The notes under the pieces: generated by a model
The model's database searches: none
The model's input: only the letters and a program-made list of their open reading frames with translations
Told to the model about the DNA's origin: nothing
Assembly (NCBI GenBank): GCA_964006375.1
Contig: OZ023266.1
Location: forward strand, 157,606,792-157,670,791
Length of the DNA: 64,000 nucleotides
Origin: Tillus elongatus
Taxonomy: Eukaryota > Arthropoda > Insecta > Coleoptera > Cleridae
Reading direction: 5' to 3'
Made by a program: the position numbers and the translations under genes
In this document: piece by piece, positions 10,892 through 21,269 of the stretch
Numbering within the stretch: position 1 is the stretch's first letter
Layout of the letters: every line of letters begins with the position of its first letter

Positions 10892-11079
10892 AACAACACA
10901 CCACGAGGGCTTACAGCCTAAATACTATCGTATCGTGGGTATCGACTAGGAGGAAATAGACAACGGAGGAGAAGGAAAAGCAAGGAATTCCACAATTTGG
11001 AAGTCCTCAGGACAAAAGAGCGGGAAATACAAGATGTTCTATGGAAGAAAGCTCCTCTGAGCAGTGCTAGTGCAGATAT

Positions 11080-11170
<91 letters not shown>

Positions 11171-11612
11171 CACCAACGGCACGTCGGTGGGCAAGGGATG
11201 GTAGCCTTTGGGTGAGGGTAGGGTTACCGATGAGACGTATATCTCTCTTCTGAATGGAGTCCTGGATAGCCAGTGTAGAAGCGGCAGCAGCACCCCAGAT
11301 GTGGGAGCAGTATTCGAGGTTTGGTCTTATTTGTGAAGTATATAAGGTATATAGATTAGCTGGTGAAAAGTATTTGCGAGCCCGGAAGTGGAAACCTAAT
11401 TTCTTAGCAGTCGCTTTTGCAATTGATGTGACATGTTGGTGCCAATTGATTTCGATCCACAGAAATGCCAACAAGTGAAAAGGACTCATTACTTTGAATA
11501 ACTTGGTTGTTCATTGTGATGGGTCTAGGGCTGGTGTATCTCTTATGAGATAGAAAGCAAGACTGAGATTTGGTGGAATTGAATTGTACAAGATTTCTAA
11601 TTCCCCAGTTTT
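10892..11612 (-). pseudogene. LINE family A, copy 1 (ORF2 C-terminal fragment)
   Basis: The 3' end lies at 10892 (CAACACACCAC on the plus strand, next to a T-rich run, i.e. an A-rich tail on the element strand). Minus-strand translation from about 11490 gives NLEYCSHIWGAAAASTLAIQ and IQKRDIRLIGNPTL, the post-reverse-transcriptase region of jockey/CR1-like LINEs. It is interrupted by a GA microsatellite. Five copies of this family occur here, all on the minus strand. Confidence 0.75.
11084..11168. repeat. (GA)n microsatellite inside LINE family A
   Basis: About 42 GA units. It reads as Leu-Ser repeats in the LINE frame, between RAVGDLSLS and the HRYLHG codons. The same position carries GA runs of other lengths in copies at 28.9 kb (long) and 54.7 kb (short). 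Confidence 0.95.
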
Positions 11613-11811
11613 TAAATCTAATGGAATAATAGTGGCATTGTTATGTTAGTCTTTTCCAAGTTATCTTTTTTCTGAACTTATAACAAGATTAAATATAAAT
11701 AAAGCTAAAATTAAGATTTTTTACATAGTAACAGAAAGTATTGAAGTTTTAGGATATTAATAGATTTCAAATAAATGGATTCGATTAATTAACTTGAAAA
11801 GGATAAAAAAA

Positions 11812-12282
11812 GTGTGCTGCAAATTGAATCATACCTTTTACATGGCTGTGATAATCTACTCCTCTCGGAAAGACATTCTCATGAAATGAACTTAGGGTCC
11901 ATGACTTGACCCTAAAGAAAATATTCGTATTTCTGTATCCATAATCCTCTGAAACGTTACATTACTCGAGTTTGAACGAAAAAATGTCCATTTTCACCAA
12001 ATTACCCCCCATTTATCGCCTACTCCGTGAAGCGATCTTACACAAAAACAATTCGAAGCGTTCCTTTGTCGGGTGCTAACTTGATACCAAATTTGAAGAT
12101 GATATTTCAATTCGTTCAAAAGTTATTGCGTCTACTCACAAACAGACGTACAGGCCGATAGACTGACGATAGACCGATGACTGATCGACAGACCGACTGA
12201 TAAAAAAAATCGTTCCAGAGTCAAGTTTTCTATAAGTTTGAGAATTTTCACGCCGTTTTAGAAAAAAAAAACTCCAAAGAAA
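11812..12282. repeat. dispersed repeat R1, copy 1
   Basis: Begins GTGCTGCAAATTGAATCATA and includes CCATGACTTGAC, AATCACCCCTTATTTATCCC-like and GAAGCGTT...GTCGGGTGCTAA phrases. It ends in an ACAGACGNACAGG...GACCGAC tract. The same order recurs at 27470-27705, 33760-34250 and 35860-36100. There is no coding capacity and no clear terminal repeat; it may be a SINE-like or non-autonomous DNA element. Confidence 0.7.
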
Positions 12283-12889
12283 ATTACGGGACCAGAAGTG
12301 AATAAGGGGTGATTGGCGGGGAAGAAAGTTAAAATGCAAAAAAAAAACCCAGCTTAGCCGGATCTATATAAGCTGCCTTTATTCGATTTTGCCGCTACAC
12401 CTCCTTAAAATCCTGTTTAGCCCGCACAGAACCCCTATTCACCTCAGGTCCCGTACCTTTCTTGGGGGTTGTTGCCAAGAAAGTTTTATTGTGGTTTATG
12501 CATTGAGGGTGCTTGTATCATACAGAAGGCGAACGAAAACCCCCAGGACGAAGCACCCATCCCCACGCCATGCTGGCCGATCCCACTGCAAACACGGGGG
12601 AGGGGCTCTTCTCCTTGTGCATGCATATAACCACCCTCAATGCATAAACCCACAAGGAAAATTTCTTGGGAAGAGCCTCCCAAGAAAGTTACGGGACCTG
12701 AGGCGAATAGGGGTTCTGTGCGGGATAAACAGGATTTTAAGGAGGTGTGGCTGCAAAATGGAATAAAGGCAGCTTATATAGGTCCGGCTCCGACTAAGCT
12801 GTTTTGTTCCCATTTTTCGTTTATAGTTCCTTTTTATCTTCTTCCCCGTTAAGCACCCTTATTCGCTTCTGGTAATTGGAGGTGGTTGG
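12283..12889. mobile_element. foldback element F1, about 600 bp
   Basis: Two roughly 280 bp arms (12283-12560 and 12610-12889) are reverse complements with moderate divergence. For example, CCTTAAAATCCTGTTTA occurs on both strands, as do CAGAACCCCTATTC and GCATTGAGGGTG. The centre is a short GC-rich loop near 12585. There is no coding capacity. A degraded relative with the same terminal phrases lies at 40820-41390. Confidence 0.75.
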
Positions 12890-13647
12890 CATGACATTTT
12901 TCTCGTGATTTGTGCATCCAACGGCGGTTTCAATCATATTTCTGAATTATTTTTTCTAAAAACCACCCGTGAGCGTCTTTGCAAATATACCTAATACTTT
13001 GATTTTCACTACTTTTGGTAAAGAAAAAAGGAATGTTTATCTCCACTTTCCATTGCCTTTTTATAATTATTTTTGCACATTAATGCACTACAAACAACTC
13101 CACCAGGCATCTAAAGAGATACTTAGGTTAGGTTAGTTATTGAGTTCTTGTTTCAAGTATACCAATATAAAGTTTTTTTTAACATTAAACATATCTAAAT
13201 TTATGACGATTTACCGATTTAATTGTTAAATATGAAAATAATCTTGAATAAATAACATTTAATTCGTAATATAGTTGATTCACTGTGCAGTCATGTTTCC
13301 AACACAACACCTCAAAAATAATATATTGTCTTTAAGACTCCATTTAACTGCGAAACTACGAGATAAACACAAAAATACACGACCTGTAACTGATTGTTTT
13401 TGAATTTTTTTTTAAAGATCACAATAAAAGTTACAACAATCTCTAAAAAATGTTATTATAGCACCGAAACGCAAATTGAAACTATATGAGTTATCCGCAT
13501 CTGGAACACACATGACGTAGTGCCCTCGTCTCGCCCCTCCACCGTCTCAGAGTTACCAGACAGCCTACGTAATCTATGAATTTCGATGTAGATGTAGGAA
13601 GTATCTGCGAGTCAACGGTGATCATTTCCAGTAACTGTTACTGTTGT
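12890..13647. other. no gene recognised
   Basis: AT-rich sequence, becoming GC-richer after 13500 as the LTR is approached. No coding or RNA signature seen. Confidence 0.4.
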
Positions 13648-14374
13648 GTCCTGGTATCGTTTAATCCCCACCCTCACTGAGACTATCCCCGTGAGAGTTG
13701 GCGGCCAGCGTCACTTGTTATCAGAGTTGTTGTGACAAAATAATGTCATGAAAAATTAGAACTGTCATAAAAAGATAGATGACACAGATCACCAATCAAG
13801 TGAAGCAGCGATAACCAGTCATCAGTCCATACAGCTTCCTGGTCATTGTAGCACGTGCGCCTCGTGTGCAGCGAGCGGCGGACCCGTGGCCGAAGTGCAC
13901 CACGTACTTGTGACCCAGTCATCAGTCCATACAGCTTCCTGGTCATTGTAGTAGTACGTGCGCCTCGTGTGCAGGAACCCCTTTTGCAGCGAGCGGCGGA
14001 CCCGTGGCCGAAGTGCACCACGTGCTTGTGAGCCAGTCACCCGCCCATACAACTTCCTGGTCATTGTAGCAGTACGTGCGCCTCGTGTGCGGGAACCCCT
14101 TTTGCAGCGAGCGGCGGACCCGTGACTGAAGTGCACCACGTGCTTGTGAGTGCATTGTCACCCAGAAAATTGCATCACCGTGGTCACCCTCTTTGGATGC
14201 AGGCCCAGATATCACGTCAGCCTACCCGTCTCAAGTCTATTTGTAAGTCACCGTTTGTGTTATCGTTATTGGGTCACAACACTCGTATTCACTTTGTACT
14301 TAAATTGATAACTAGTAGAATAAATTGTTATTGTTTTAACACGTGCATCTATTATAAATCTGTACTTACAAAGA
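13648..14374 (+). mobile_element. LTR of an LTR retrotransposon (copy 1), with start of the leader beyond it
   Basis: Starts TGTTGTGTCCTGGTATCG and ends ...ACAAAGAACA, followed by TCTGGTCCTTCCGGCGTA, a primer-binding-site-like leader as in BEL/Pao-type elements. A second copy at about 58245-59015 shares both ends: TCCTGGTATTGTTGATCC and TAAATCTGTACCTACAAAGA. No coding region follows, so it is a solo or truncated LTR. The interior contains a 118 bp tandem array. The exact left edge is uncertain by a few bases. Confidence 0.6.
13813..14150. repeat. GC-rich tandem array inside the LTR, three units
   Basis: Units start near 13813, 13914 and 14033 and share CTTCCTGGTCATTGTAG, GTGCGCCTCGTGTGC and GCGAGCGGCGGACCCGTG. 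Units 2 and 3 are about 118 bp; unit 1 lacks about 20 bp (GGAACCCCTTTT region). The copy at 58 kb lacks this expansion. Confidence 0.85.
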
Positions 14375-15210
14375 ACAGTTCCTCTGGTCCTTCCGGCGTA
14401 GAGTAACGGGTAATTAGACCAACCACATTTGCTAACCTTCTTCTGAATCCTACAGTTGCAACAGTTTTTAGTTCGATAATTTATACATCCATACGTATTT
14501 GTATTTTTGTAACTATAAATTTATATTCTGTGCCCGTGGCATTCTTTTGATGATATCTCGGTAATAATTTAAGCCCCAGGTGAGATAGGTACACCAAATT
14601 CATAAATATAGTTTATATTTAATACTTTCGCAGGGAAAAAATAAATAAAAACTATCCTCACTCGGTACCAATTGGCGGAAGATGAAGTCTGCCATTGTTC
14701 GAAAAAGTACCCGAATCACTTATACCCCCCATTGCTTTCACAGCCCCTAAGCCCAACAACAAGAATAGTCTAATTGAAACAACCGGCATAACATGATACA
14801 CTAATGGTACCCTAATAACCCCCAGTGATTTTAGAGGCGACCTCTAACCGATATATTCTCTAGAAAAAATTAGGTAAAACGGTAGTAGTATTCTATATAA
14901 ATATCCATATCTTGTACTCTAGTATTCTGCTTCGATTTAAAATATAATGGCACTAAAATTTGCTTATTATAAATAAATACAGGGATGCTAATTTTCTTAT
15001 ATTCTCTAATCCCTTCCATCGAACTAGTTTGGTTATTAGATGAGGCGCCTGCACATTAATAATTTCGAAAGACCCGAACGGAATTCCAAGCCGGTTACGC
15101 ATCCAGGTACTGGTCATGTTCGACGTTTCTTAGCTTGGCTTAAGTAACGCCGGTATGCATCCGAACTGCAAATATTAGATAGATAAAGTACATGACACTA
15201 AATACTCTAG
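14375..15210. other. no gene recognised
   Basis: Leader-like sequence for about 80 bp after the LTR, then unremarkable AT-rich DNA. Confidence 0.4.
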
Positions 15211-15364
15211 AACTAAGCGCTTACAAAACAATCTGCAAATTCTATACAAAACTTTACAGCAGGAAAATGAATACAAATGAATGGTCGAACTAAGCGCTTA
15301 CAAAACAGTCTGCAAATTCTATACAAAACTTTACAGCAGGAGAATGAATACAAATGAATGGTCG
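15211..15364. repeat. 77 bp tandem duplication
   Basis: AACTAAGCGCTTACAAAACA and the following 57 bp occur at 15211 and again at 15288 with two differences, indicating a recent duplication. Confidence 0.9.
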
Positions 15365-15852
15365 AATGCAATATGAGAAAAAACAATAACAATTAACATA
15401 AAAAAATAAGAAAATAAAAAATGGGCAATACAATGAGAGTAATGAACAAGGATGGAACGAAATGTTGTCAAGCAGTAAGTATAAACACTTACCACAATAT
15501 TTTTTATAGTAAATCTTGACTACTCACATTATTGTCTAATAGAAGTTAAGTGTTTGTGATGAGACAACAACACTTACCGCATCCTAAAATGCAAACAACA
15601 CAACATCATGCAGTTTACAACATTGAGCAACAACATCGTGACGATAATTATCACCGAACATTTAATACAAGCAGCAAAGTGGCGCAAGATGCCGCAACTC
15701 TACGCAAAATTTTAACGAAACAACAATAAAAATTAAAAAAGGATAATAAAAAAAAGTTCACCATAGCAGAAAACAAAGTGATTTCTCGCTTGAATCTTGC
15801 ATCTGATTCAAGTAAAAATAAATCCCTTTGTAAGCTTAGCCTAGAGTTAGCG
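15365..15852. other. no gene recognised
   Basis: A-rich, low-complexity sequence. No coding signal. Confidence 0.4.
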
Positions 15853-15928
15853 TTTTGGTTTCACGACCATTATCAATGAGCATATGAAATACATTTTATG
15901 CTTATAGATAATGGCAAGGAGACCAAAA
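15853..15928. repeat. short hairpin, about 35 bp imperfect arms
   Basis: TTTTGGTTTCACGACCATTA on the left pairs with TAATGGCAAGGAGACCAAAA on the right, around a loop near 15890. Possibly a very small foldback. Confidence 0.55.
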
Positions 15929-16041
15929 TATTATGTCTTAACTCCGTAGAGAAAATTTGTGAGGCTTACGAAAAATTTATGTTATTTTTACTTAAATAAT
16001 ACCATAATAAGTACAATTTGGAGAACACAATTCATCACAAT

Positions 16042-16082
16042 ACAATTTCTAGACCTGACCATCGTTTCGCTAACAAAGTTAG
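16042..16082 (-). ncRNA. hammerhead-like motif at the left end of PLE1, split by an LTR
   Basis: Read on the minus strand with the LTR (16083-16536) removed, the order is CCCUCUGAUGA, stem II CUAAC-UUU-GUUAG, GCGAAAC, GAUGGUC and AGGU. The core CUGAUGA lies at 16543-16549, beyond the LTR. The insertion falls exactly in the stem II region, so this copy cannot fold as a unit. Confidence 0.65.
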
Positions 16083-16536
16083 TGTTGGATTTTCATATTA
16101 AGCAGTTTCATGTTTTTTCAATCACCCCCTGTATTATATTGACTTGGACAGTAGGTACCTGGAATTCTTTCTGAATATTGTGTGAAGGGTGTATACCTGC
16201 TTTAGGTACCTGCGCACCACCACTTACCACGATAAAAGGCATGCTGGTGAAGAATTTATAACATTATTATTATTATTATTCTTGCGATCATAACGATCAG
16301 TTCAGTTTAAGTTTAGTACACCCTCTGTAATGGTGCAGCATTTCTGTAAATTTGTATGTAGAATAAATAAGTTAAGTTTATTCTTGACGTGTTCATTATT
16401 TAAATCAACAGTTCATTGAGTAATTACAAATCACAAGGTCCTTCGAGAGTAATCACAAATCACAACATTTTGGTCCTTCGAGTCGGATTATTCAACACAA
16501 CATTTGGTCCTTCGAGCCGGATTATTCAACACAACA
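16083..16536 (+). mobile_element. solo LTR (BEL/Pao-like) with 5 bp target duplication
   Basis: 454 bp from TGTTGGATTTTCATATTAAG to CAACACAACA, with TG...CA ends, flanked by GTTAG at 16078-16082 and 16537-16541. It contains a 34 bp direct repeat based on GGTCCTTCGAGYCGGATTAT. This phrase resembles BEL/Pao leader sequence, which suggests the family. No internal coding region remains, so it formed by LTR-LTR recombination after insertion into the PLE1 hammerhead. Confidence 0.8.
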
Positions 16537-16689
16537 GTTAGTATCATCAGAGGGATAAATAAACTAAGCGAATAAAAACTAAAACTTCTATGTATGCTAG
16601 TTGTCAAGCAGTTGCGAACAGCTTCCTCTAGGAAGGTATACAGACAGACCTCCCACTGTTGAGTCTTAAATTCCTGTAATTAAAATTGC

Positions 16690-16971
16690 ATAGCTGCTTT
16701 TGTAATACTGTGTATCGTTATCAAATATTCCTTCTAAGTTCAAACAATGCACTACATAGAACTGGACCTACGCTATTCATAGAAACATTTGTGTTCAAAT
16801 TTCTAACGAGATATCTACTTTCGTAAGCATCTAACTCTAGTAACTGTCTGAAATTTTTGATTAACGTGAGATTTTCTTTATCTACATGATGATTATTATT
16901 TCAAATATGCTGAACGATACACGATTTATCAATAGTACCATATCCCAGTTGCGCTAAATCTTCTTTAAATC
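16690..16971 (-). pseudogene. C-terminal half of the PLE1 GIY-YIG endonuclease
   Basis: The minus strand reads TIETRFKEDLAQLGYGTIDK, then HI and NNNHHVDKENLTLIKNF, the part of the PLE GIY-YIG domain after the conserved arginine. Its N-terminal half lies at 18853-19110. The two halves are separated by the inner PLE, which inserted between them. Confidence 0.75.
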
Positions 16972-17030
16972 TAGTTTCAATAGTATAAGTACACTTGGAG
17001 AAACCCAATCACAACACATCTTTTAGAGAA

Positions 17031-17073
17031 CAAACGATCGTTTCGCTAACCACGTGAGCTTCATCAGAGGATG
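17031..17073 (-). ncRNA. hammerhead ribozyme motif, left arm of PLE2
   Basis: The minus strand reads AUCCU, CUGAUGA, AGCUCACGUGGUUAGC (stem II GCU/AGC), GAAA, CGAUCGUU. The core is canonical. Stem III (ACGAUCGU) is a short palindrome, which in PLE hammerheads favours folding as a dimer. Stem I pairing beyond CCU is weak here. Confidence 0.7.
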
Positions 17074-17260
17074 AAAAAATTTAAACTAATATTTCTACTG
17101 AAACCTATATTTATATACATCCTTAGGTAGAAAACCGAAAAAGAAAGTAATTTTAACTCTAAGACGCATCCCTTTGTCTATTGTGTCTTTATTGAACGGA
17201 CAAGGTTATCGAACTTCTTTTATTCCTCTCACCTGACTGATTTATGGGTGCATATCTAGT

Positions 17261-17950
17261 TTAAAGACATAAAGAAAATAATAGACTTGAAACGAGAGGT
17301 GCAGCTCTGTTTAAGGAAGTGCCGTTCTTAATTGATCTAGAGATATAGAAGCTTTCGCATGTATCAAGCATGGATTGCTGTCTGACATTGTTGATAAATT
17401 TCAAATTATCCTTGGCAATGTGGTGGTTATTATCCCATATGTGTTGTGCAACACATGAGTTGTCTATACTTCCGTTTCGTAAATGTGCGAGATGTTCACG
17501 GAATCTGATACCTATGTTTCTTTTAGTCTGCCCGACGTATTTAAGATCACAATCTTTACGACCCATCTCATAGATACCCGAGATTTCAGTATCTTTATCT
17601 TTAGTATTACCTAACAAATTTCTCAAATTACTCTTTGTCGAAAAAGTTATCTGTAAATCGGCCTTCTTAAAAATACTCTCCAGACCTTTTGTGATACGCG
17701 GTTCAAAAGGTAAGCATACAATTTTTTCTCTCTCTTTTGTATTTCCTGAATGTCGTGCATTCGGCTATCATTTTCTTTGTTCTGTGTCTATTAACCAATT
17801 TTTTCACTAGGCAGTCCGAATATCCGTTATATTTAGGCAAGTTTTTAATGTGCTCTAATTCTATACTGTATCAACTATTACTTAAAGGAAATTTTATCTA
17901 CCTATTTAGTAAGAAATTTAAACCGGCCGTTTTTTTTTGTGCAAACGTAT
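17261..17950 (-). pseudogene. PLE2 left-arm GIY-YIG endonuclease and upstream linker
   Basis: The clean frame 17261-17626 reads ISGIYEMGRKDCDLKYVGQT (the GIY...YVG core), RNIGIRFREHLAHLRNG (catalytic R and conserved EH), then AQHIWDNNHHIAKDN and ESFYISRSIKNGT. GIY-YIG enzymes nick DNA to prime PLE reverse transcription. Upstream codons in other frames (IVCLPFEPRITKG) are the usual linker to the reverse transcriptase, which is missing. Best preserved endonuclease in this cluster. Confidence 0.85.
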
Positions 17951-18010
17951 GATGTGAGTCATTTGAAATGTAACTTAGAGTGGTACTTTTATTCCTGTCG
18001 ACATCGAATT

Positions 18011-18560
18011 CACAGAACAAAGAAAATAATAGCCGAATGCAAGACATTAAGAAAAGACAAAAGAGAGAAAAAATTTGTGTGTTTACCTTTTGAACAGCGT
18101 ATCACAAAGGTCTGGAGAGTACTTTTAAGAAGGCGGATTTACAGAAAACTTTTTCGACCAAGAGTAATTTAAGAAATTTGTTACGTAATATTAAAAATAA
18201 AGATAAACCACTGAAATGTCGGGTATCTATGAGATAGGTTGTACAGATTGTGATCTTAAATACGTCGGGCAGATTAAAAGAAACATAGGTAACAGATTCC
18301 GCGAACATCTCGCACATTATGAAACGGGAGTACAGACAAGTCATGTGTTGTACAACATATATGGGATAATAGCCACCAAATTGATAAGGATAATTTGAAA
18401 CTTGTCAAAAATATCAGACAGCAATCCATGCCTGATACATACGAAAGCTTCTATATCTCTAGATCAATTAAGAACGGAACCTCCTCTTATACAGAGCTGC
18501 ACCTCTCGTTTCAAACCCATTATTTTCCTTATGTCTTTTAACTAGATATACACTCATAAA
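18011..18560 (+). pseudogene. PLE2 right-arm GIY-YIG endonuclease
   Basis: Mirror image of the left-arm gene. The linker FVCLPFEQRITKVWRVLL is followed by MSGIYEIGCTDCDLKYVGQI, RNIGNRFREHLAHYETG and a broken C-terminus. Several frameshifts. Sequence identity to the left arm is high but not complete. Confidence 0.8.
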
Positions 18561-18728
18561 TTTGTCAGGTAAGAGAAATAAAAGAAGTTCGATAACCGTG
18601 TCCGTTCAATAAAGACACAATAGACAAAGGGATGCGTCTTCGAGTTAAAATTACTTTCGTTTTGGGTTTTATACCAAAGGATTAATATAAACAGAGGTTG
18701 TAGCAGAAATATTAGTTTAGAATTTTTT

Positions 18729-18774
18729 CATCCTCTGATGAAGTTAACGTGGTTAGCGAAACGATCGGTAGGTC
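18729..18774 (+). ncRNA. hammerhead ribozyme motif, right arm of PLE2
   Basis: AUCCU, CUGAUGA, AGUUAACGUGGUUAGC, GAAA, CGAUCGGUAGGUC. Canonical core; CCU/AGG can form stem I. Mirror of the motif at 17031-17073. Confidence 0.7.
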
Positions 18775-19118
18775 TTTAAAAGATGTGTTGTGGTGATTGG
18801 GCTTCTCCAAGTGTGCTTATATGTGCAACCTTCACTTAGTAGTTTCAATAGTTCTTTTAGTTTACCCAATATATTAAGTTCACAATCCTTATAATCTATT
18901 TCACAGATTCCCGACACTTCTGTGGTTTTATCTTTGTCCTTTTGGTCTTTAAAATATGTGTTGTGGTGATTGGGCTTCTCCAAGTGTGCTTATAAGTGCA
19001 ACCTTCACTTAGTAGTTTCAATATTTCTTTTAGTTTACCCAATATATAAAGTTCACAATCCTTATAATCTATTTCACAGATTCCCGACACTTCTGTGGTT
19101 TTATCTTTGCCCTTTGAG
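18772..19118. repeat. 174 bp tandem duplication spanning the PLE2/PLE1 junction
   Basis: The block from CTTTAAAAGATGTGTTGTGG to the endonuclease leader recurs at about 18946 with few changes. It contains the end of PLE2, one TSD copy and PLE1 endonuclease codons (GICEIDYKDCEL twice). The duplication therefore happened after PLE2 inserted. Confidence 0.85.
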
Positions 19119-19620
19119 TTACCTAGCAAATTTTTATTGTATTCTTTGTAGAAAATGTTAGCTGTAAATTGGCTTTCTTAAAAATGCTATTAAAACCTCT
19201 CGTAATTCGCGGATCAATCGGTAAACAGACAACGGTTTTGTCTGGCTTATCCTTTCTGAAAATCGCAGATTCTGCTAGAATTTTCTTTGTTTTATGTTTA
19301 TTGACTATTTTTTCCAATAAGCAGACAGAGTAACCATTATGCTTAGCTACATTTTTAATATATTCAAGTTTTCTATTGTATCTTTATTTAAGGGCACTGT
19401 ACTAATCTGTGTAATTTGTTATTAATTTCTATTCCATGTGTAAATTTACTGGAGTCGAATTTACTGTTTAATTTGGCAATAAAATCATCTACTTTGCACA
19501 GATTTCTATTAAATATAGCAAAAGCATCGTCCACATAACGAAAGCATACTCTAGGAAAGTAGCCAAGTACAGCTGCTACTAAGAAAGCTAACTTATAGCT
19601 AACATTTTCTACAAAAAAAA
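18853..19620 (-). pseudogene. PLE1 reverse transcriptase end, linker and N-terminal half of GIY-YIG
   Basis: From right to left the minus strand reads VCFRYVDDAFAIFNRNLCKV (reverse transcriptase YVDD catalytic motif), DDFIAKLNSKFDSSKFTHG, KTVVCLPIDPRITRGF, KANLQLTFSTKN, then KDKTTEVSGICEIDYKDCEL. Several frameshifts; the GIY core has C for Y and is duplicated. The rest of the reverse transcriptase, N-terminal to YVDD, is replaced by the satellite-like array at 19636-21130. Confidence 0.75.
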
Positions 19621-19635
19621 TACATTAAAAAATTT

Positions 19636-21130
19636 GATGGGTAACCCAAAGGATAAAGATAAAACCACAGAAGTGCCGGGAATCTATGAAATAGGTTACA
19701 AAGATAAAACCACAGAAGTGTCGGGAATCTATAAAATAGGTTACAACCTATTTCATAGACTCCCGTCACTTCTATGGACGGAATAACCCAAAGGATAAAG
19801 ATAAAACCACAGAAGTGTCGGAAATCTATGAAATAGGTTATAACCTATTTCATAGACTCCCGACACTTTAATGGACAGAATAACCAAAAGGATAAAGATA
19901 AAACCACAGAAGTGTCGGGAATCTAGGAAATAGGTTACAAAGATAAAGCCACAGAAGTGTCGGAAATCTATGAAATAGGTTATAACGTATCTCATAGACT
20001 CCCGACACTTCTATGGACGGAATAACCCAAAGTATGAAGATAAAACCACAGAAGTGTCGAGAATCTATGAAATAGGTTATAACCTATTTCATAGACTCCC
20101 GACACTTCTATGTACGGAATAACCCAAAGGATAAAGATAAAACCACAGAAGTGTCGGGAATCTATGAAATAGGTTACAAAGATAAAACCACAGAAGTGTC
20201 ATAGATTCCCGACACTTCTATGGACGGAATTTATGAAATAGGTTATAACCTTTTTTATAGACTCCCGACACTTCTATGCACGGAATAACCCAAAGGATAA
20301 AGATAAAACCACAGAAGTGTCGGGAATCTATAAAATAGGTTATAACCTAATTCATAGACTCCCCACACTTCTATGGACGGAATAACCCAAAGGATAAAGA
20401 TAAAACCACAGAAGTGTCGGGAATCTATGAAATAGGTTACAAAGATAAAACCACAGAAGTGTCATAGATTCCCGACACTTCTATGGACGGAATTTATGAA
20501 ATAAGTTATAACCTATTTTATAGACTCCCGACACTTCTATGGACGGAATAACCCAAAGGATAAAGATAAAACCACAGAAGTGTCGGGAATCTATGAAATA
20601 GGTTATAACCTATTTCATAGACTCCCGACACTTCTATGGACAGAATAACCCAAAGGATAAAGATAAAACCACAGAAGTGTCGGGAATCTATGAAATAGGT
20701 TACAAAGATAAAACCACAGAAGTGTCATAGACTCCCGACACTTCTATGGACGGAATTTATGAAATAAGTTATAACCTATTTTATAGACTCCCGACACTTC
20801 TATGCACGGAATAACCCAAAGGATAAAGATAAAACCACAGAAGTGTCGGGAATCTATGAAATAGGTTATAACCTATTTCATAGACTCCCGACACTTCTAT
20901 GGACAGAATAACCCAAAGGATAAAGATAAAACCACAGAAGTGTCGGGAATCTATGAAATAGGTTACAAAGATAAAACCACAGAAGTGTCATAGATTCCCG
21001 ACACTTCTATGGACGGAATCTATGAAATAGGTTGTAATCTATTGCATAGATTCCCGACACTTCTGTGGTTTTATCTTTGTAACCTATTTCATAGATTCCC
21101 GACACTTCTGTAGGTTTATCTTTATCCTTT
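19636..21130. repeat. palindromic higher-order repeat grown from PLE endonuclease-leader sequence
   Basis: AACCCAAAGGATAAAG-type unit starts fall at 19643, 19785, 19882, 20024, 20121, 20287, 20384, 20550, 20647, 20813 and 20910. Spacings alternate 142/97 and then 166/97, so the higher-order period is 239 bp and then 263 bp. The forward arm of each unit encodes the PLE leader NPKDKDKTTEVSGIYEIGY. It is followed at once by its own reverse complement (centre GGTTATAACC), so every unit is a hairpin. Copies are about 95% alike. Array ends grade into normal PLE1 sequence. Confidence 0.9.
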
Positions 21131-21229
21131 GGGTTACCCAGCAAATTTTTTCATGTATTCTGAAGACCTCTTCATCTATTGTTTATTTTTAACAAACTGT
21201 CTAAATACATTAGCGTTTCTGTTATGGGA

Positions 21230-21269
21230 ACACTGACTCTAACTTTGTTAGCGAAACGATCGTCAGGTC
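21230..21269 (+). ncRNA. degenerate hammerhead motif, right end of PLE1
   Basis: CUGACUCUAACUUUGUUAGC, GAAA, CGAUCGUC, AGGUC. Stem II (CUAAC/GUUAG) and the 3' half are intact, but the CUGAUGA core has decayed. Mirror of the motif at 16042-16082. Confidence 0.5.

Larger units (their letters stand above)
16985..18839. mobile_element. inner Penelope-like element (PLE2), inverted dimer, 13 bp target-site duplication
   Basis: TAGTTTCAATAGT occurs at 16972-16984 and 18840-18852, flanking the insertion. The element is two inverted arms, 16985-17787 and 18011-18839, around a 223 bp centre. Each arm holds terminal sequence (CACTTGGAGAAACCCAATCA), a hammerhead motif and a GIY-YIG endonuclease. The left arm is on the minus strand and the right arm on the plus strand, so the endonuclease genes face outward from the centre. 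The insertion interrupts the PLE1 endonuclease codons. Confidence 0.85.

Noticed and set aside
11039..11293. Leu-Ser-repeat frames
   Set aside because: Translation of the GA microsatellite; only the LINE frame around it is meaningful.
13746..14215. Overlapping minus-strand frames with RTYYYNDQEAVW repeats
   Set aside because: They read through the 118 bp tandem array of the LTR in three phases; no independent coding evidence.
19636..21130. CRISPR array
   Set aside because: Regular repeats are present, but the whole array is repeat-derived with no unique spacers, and the context is an animal genome.
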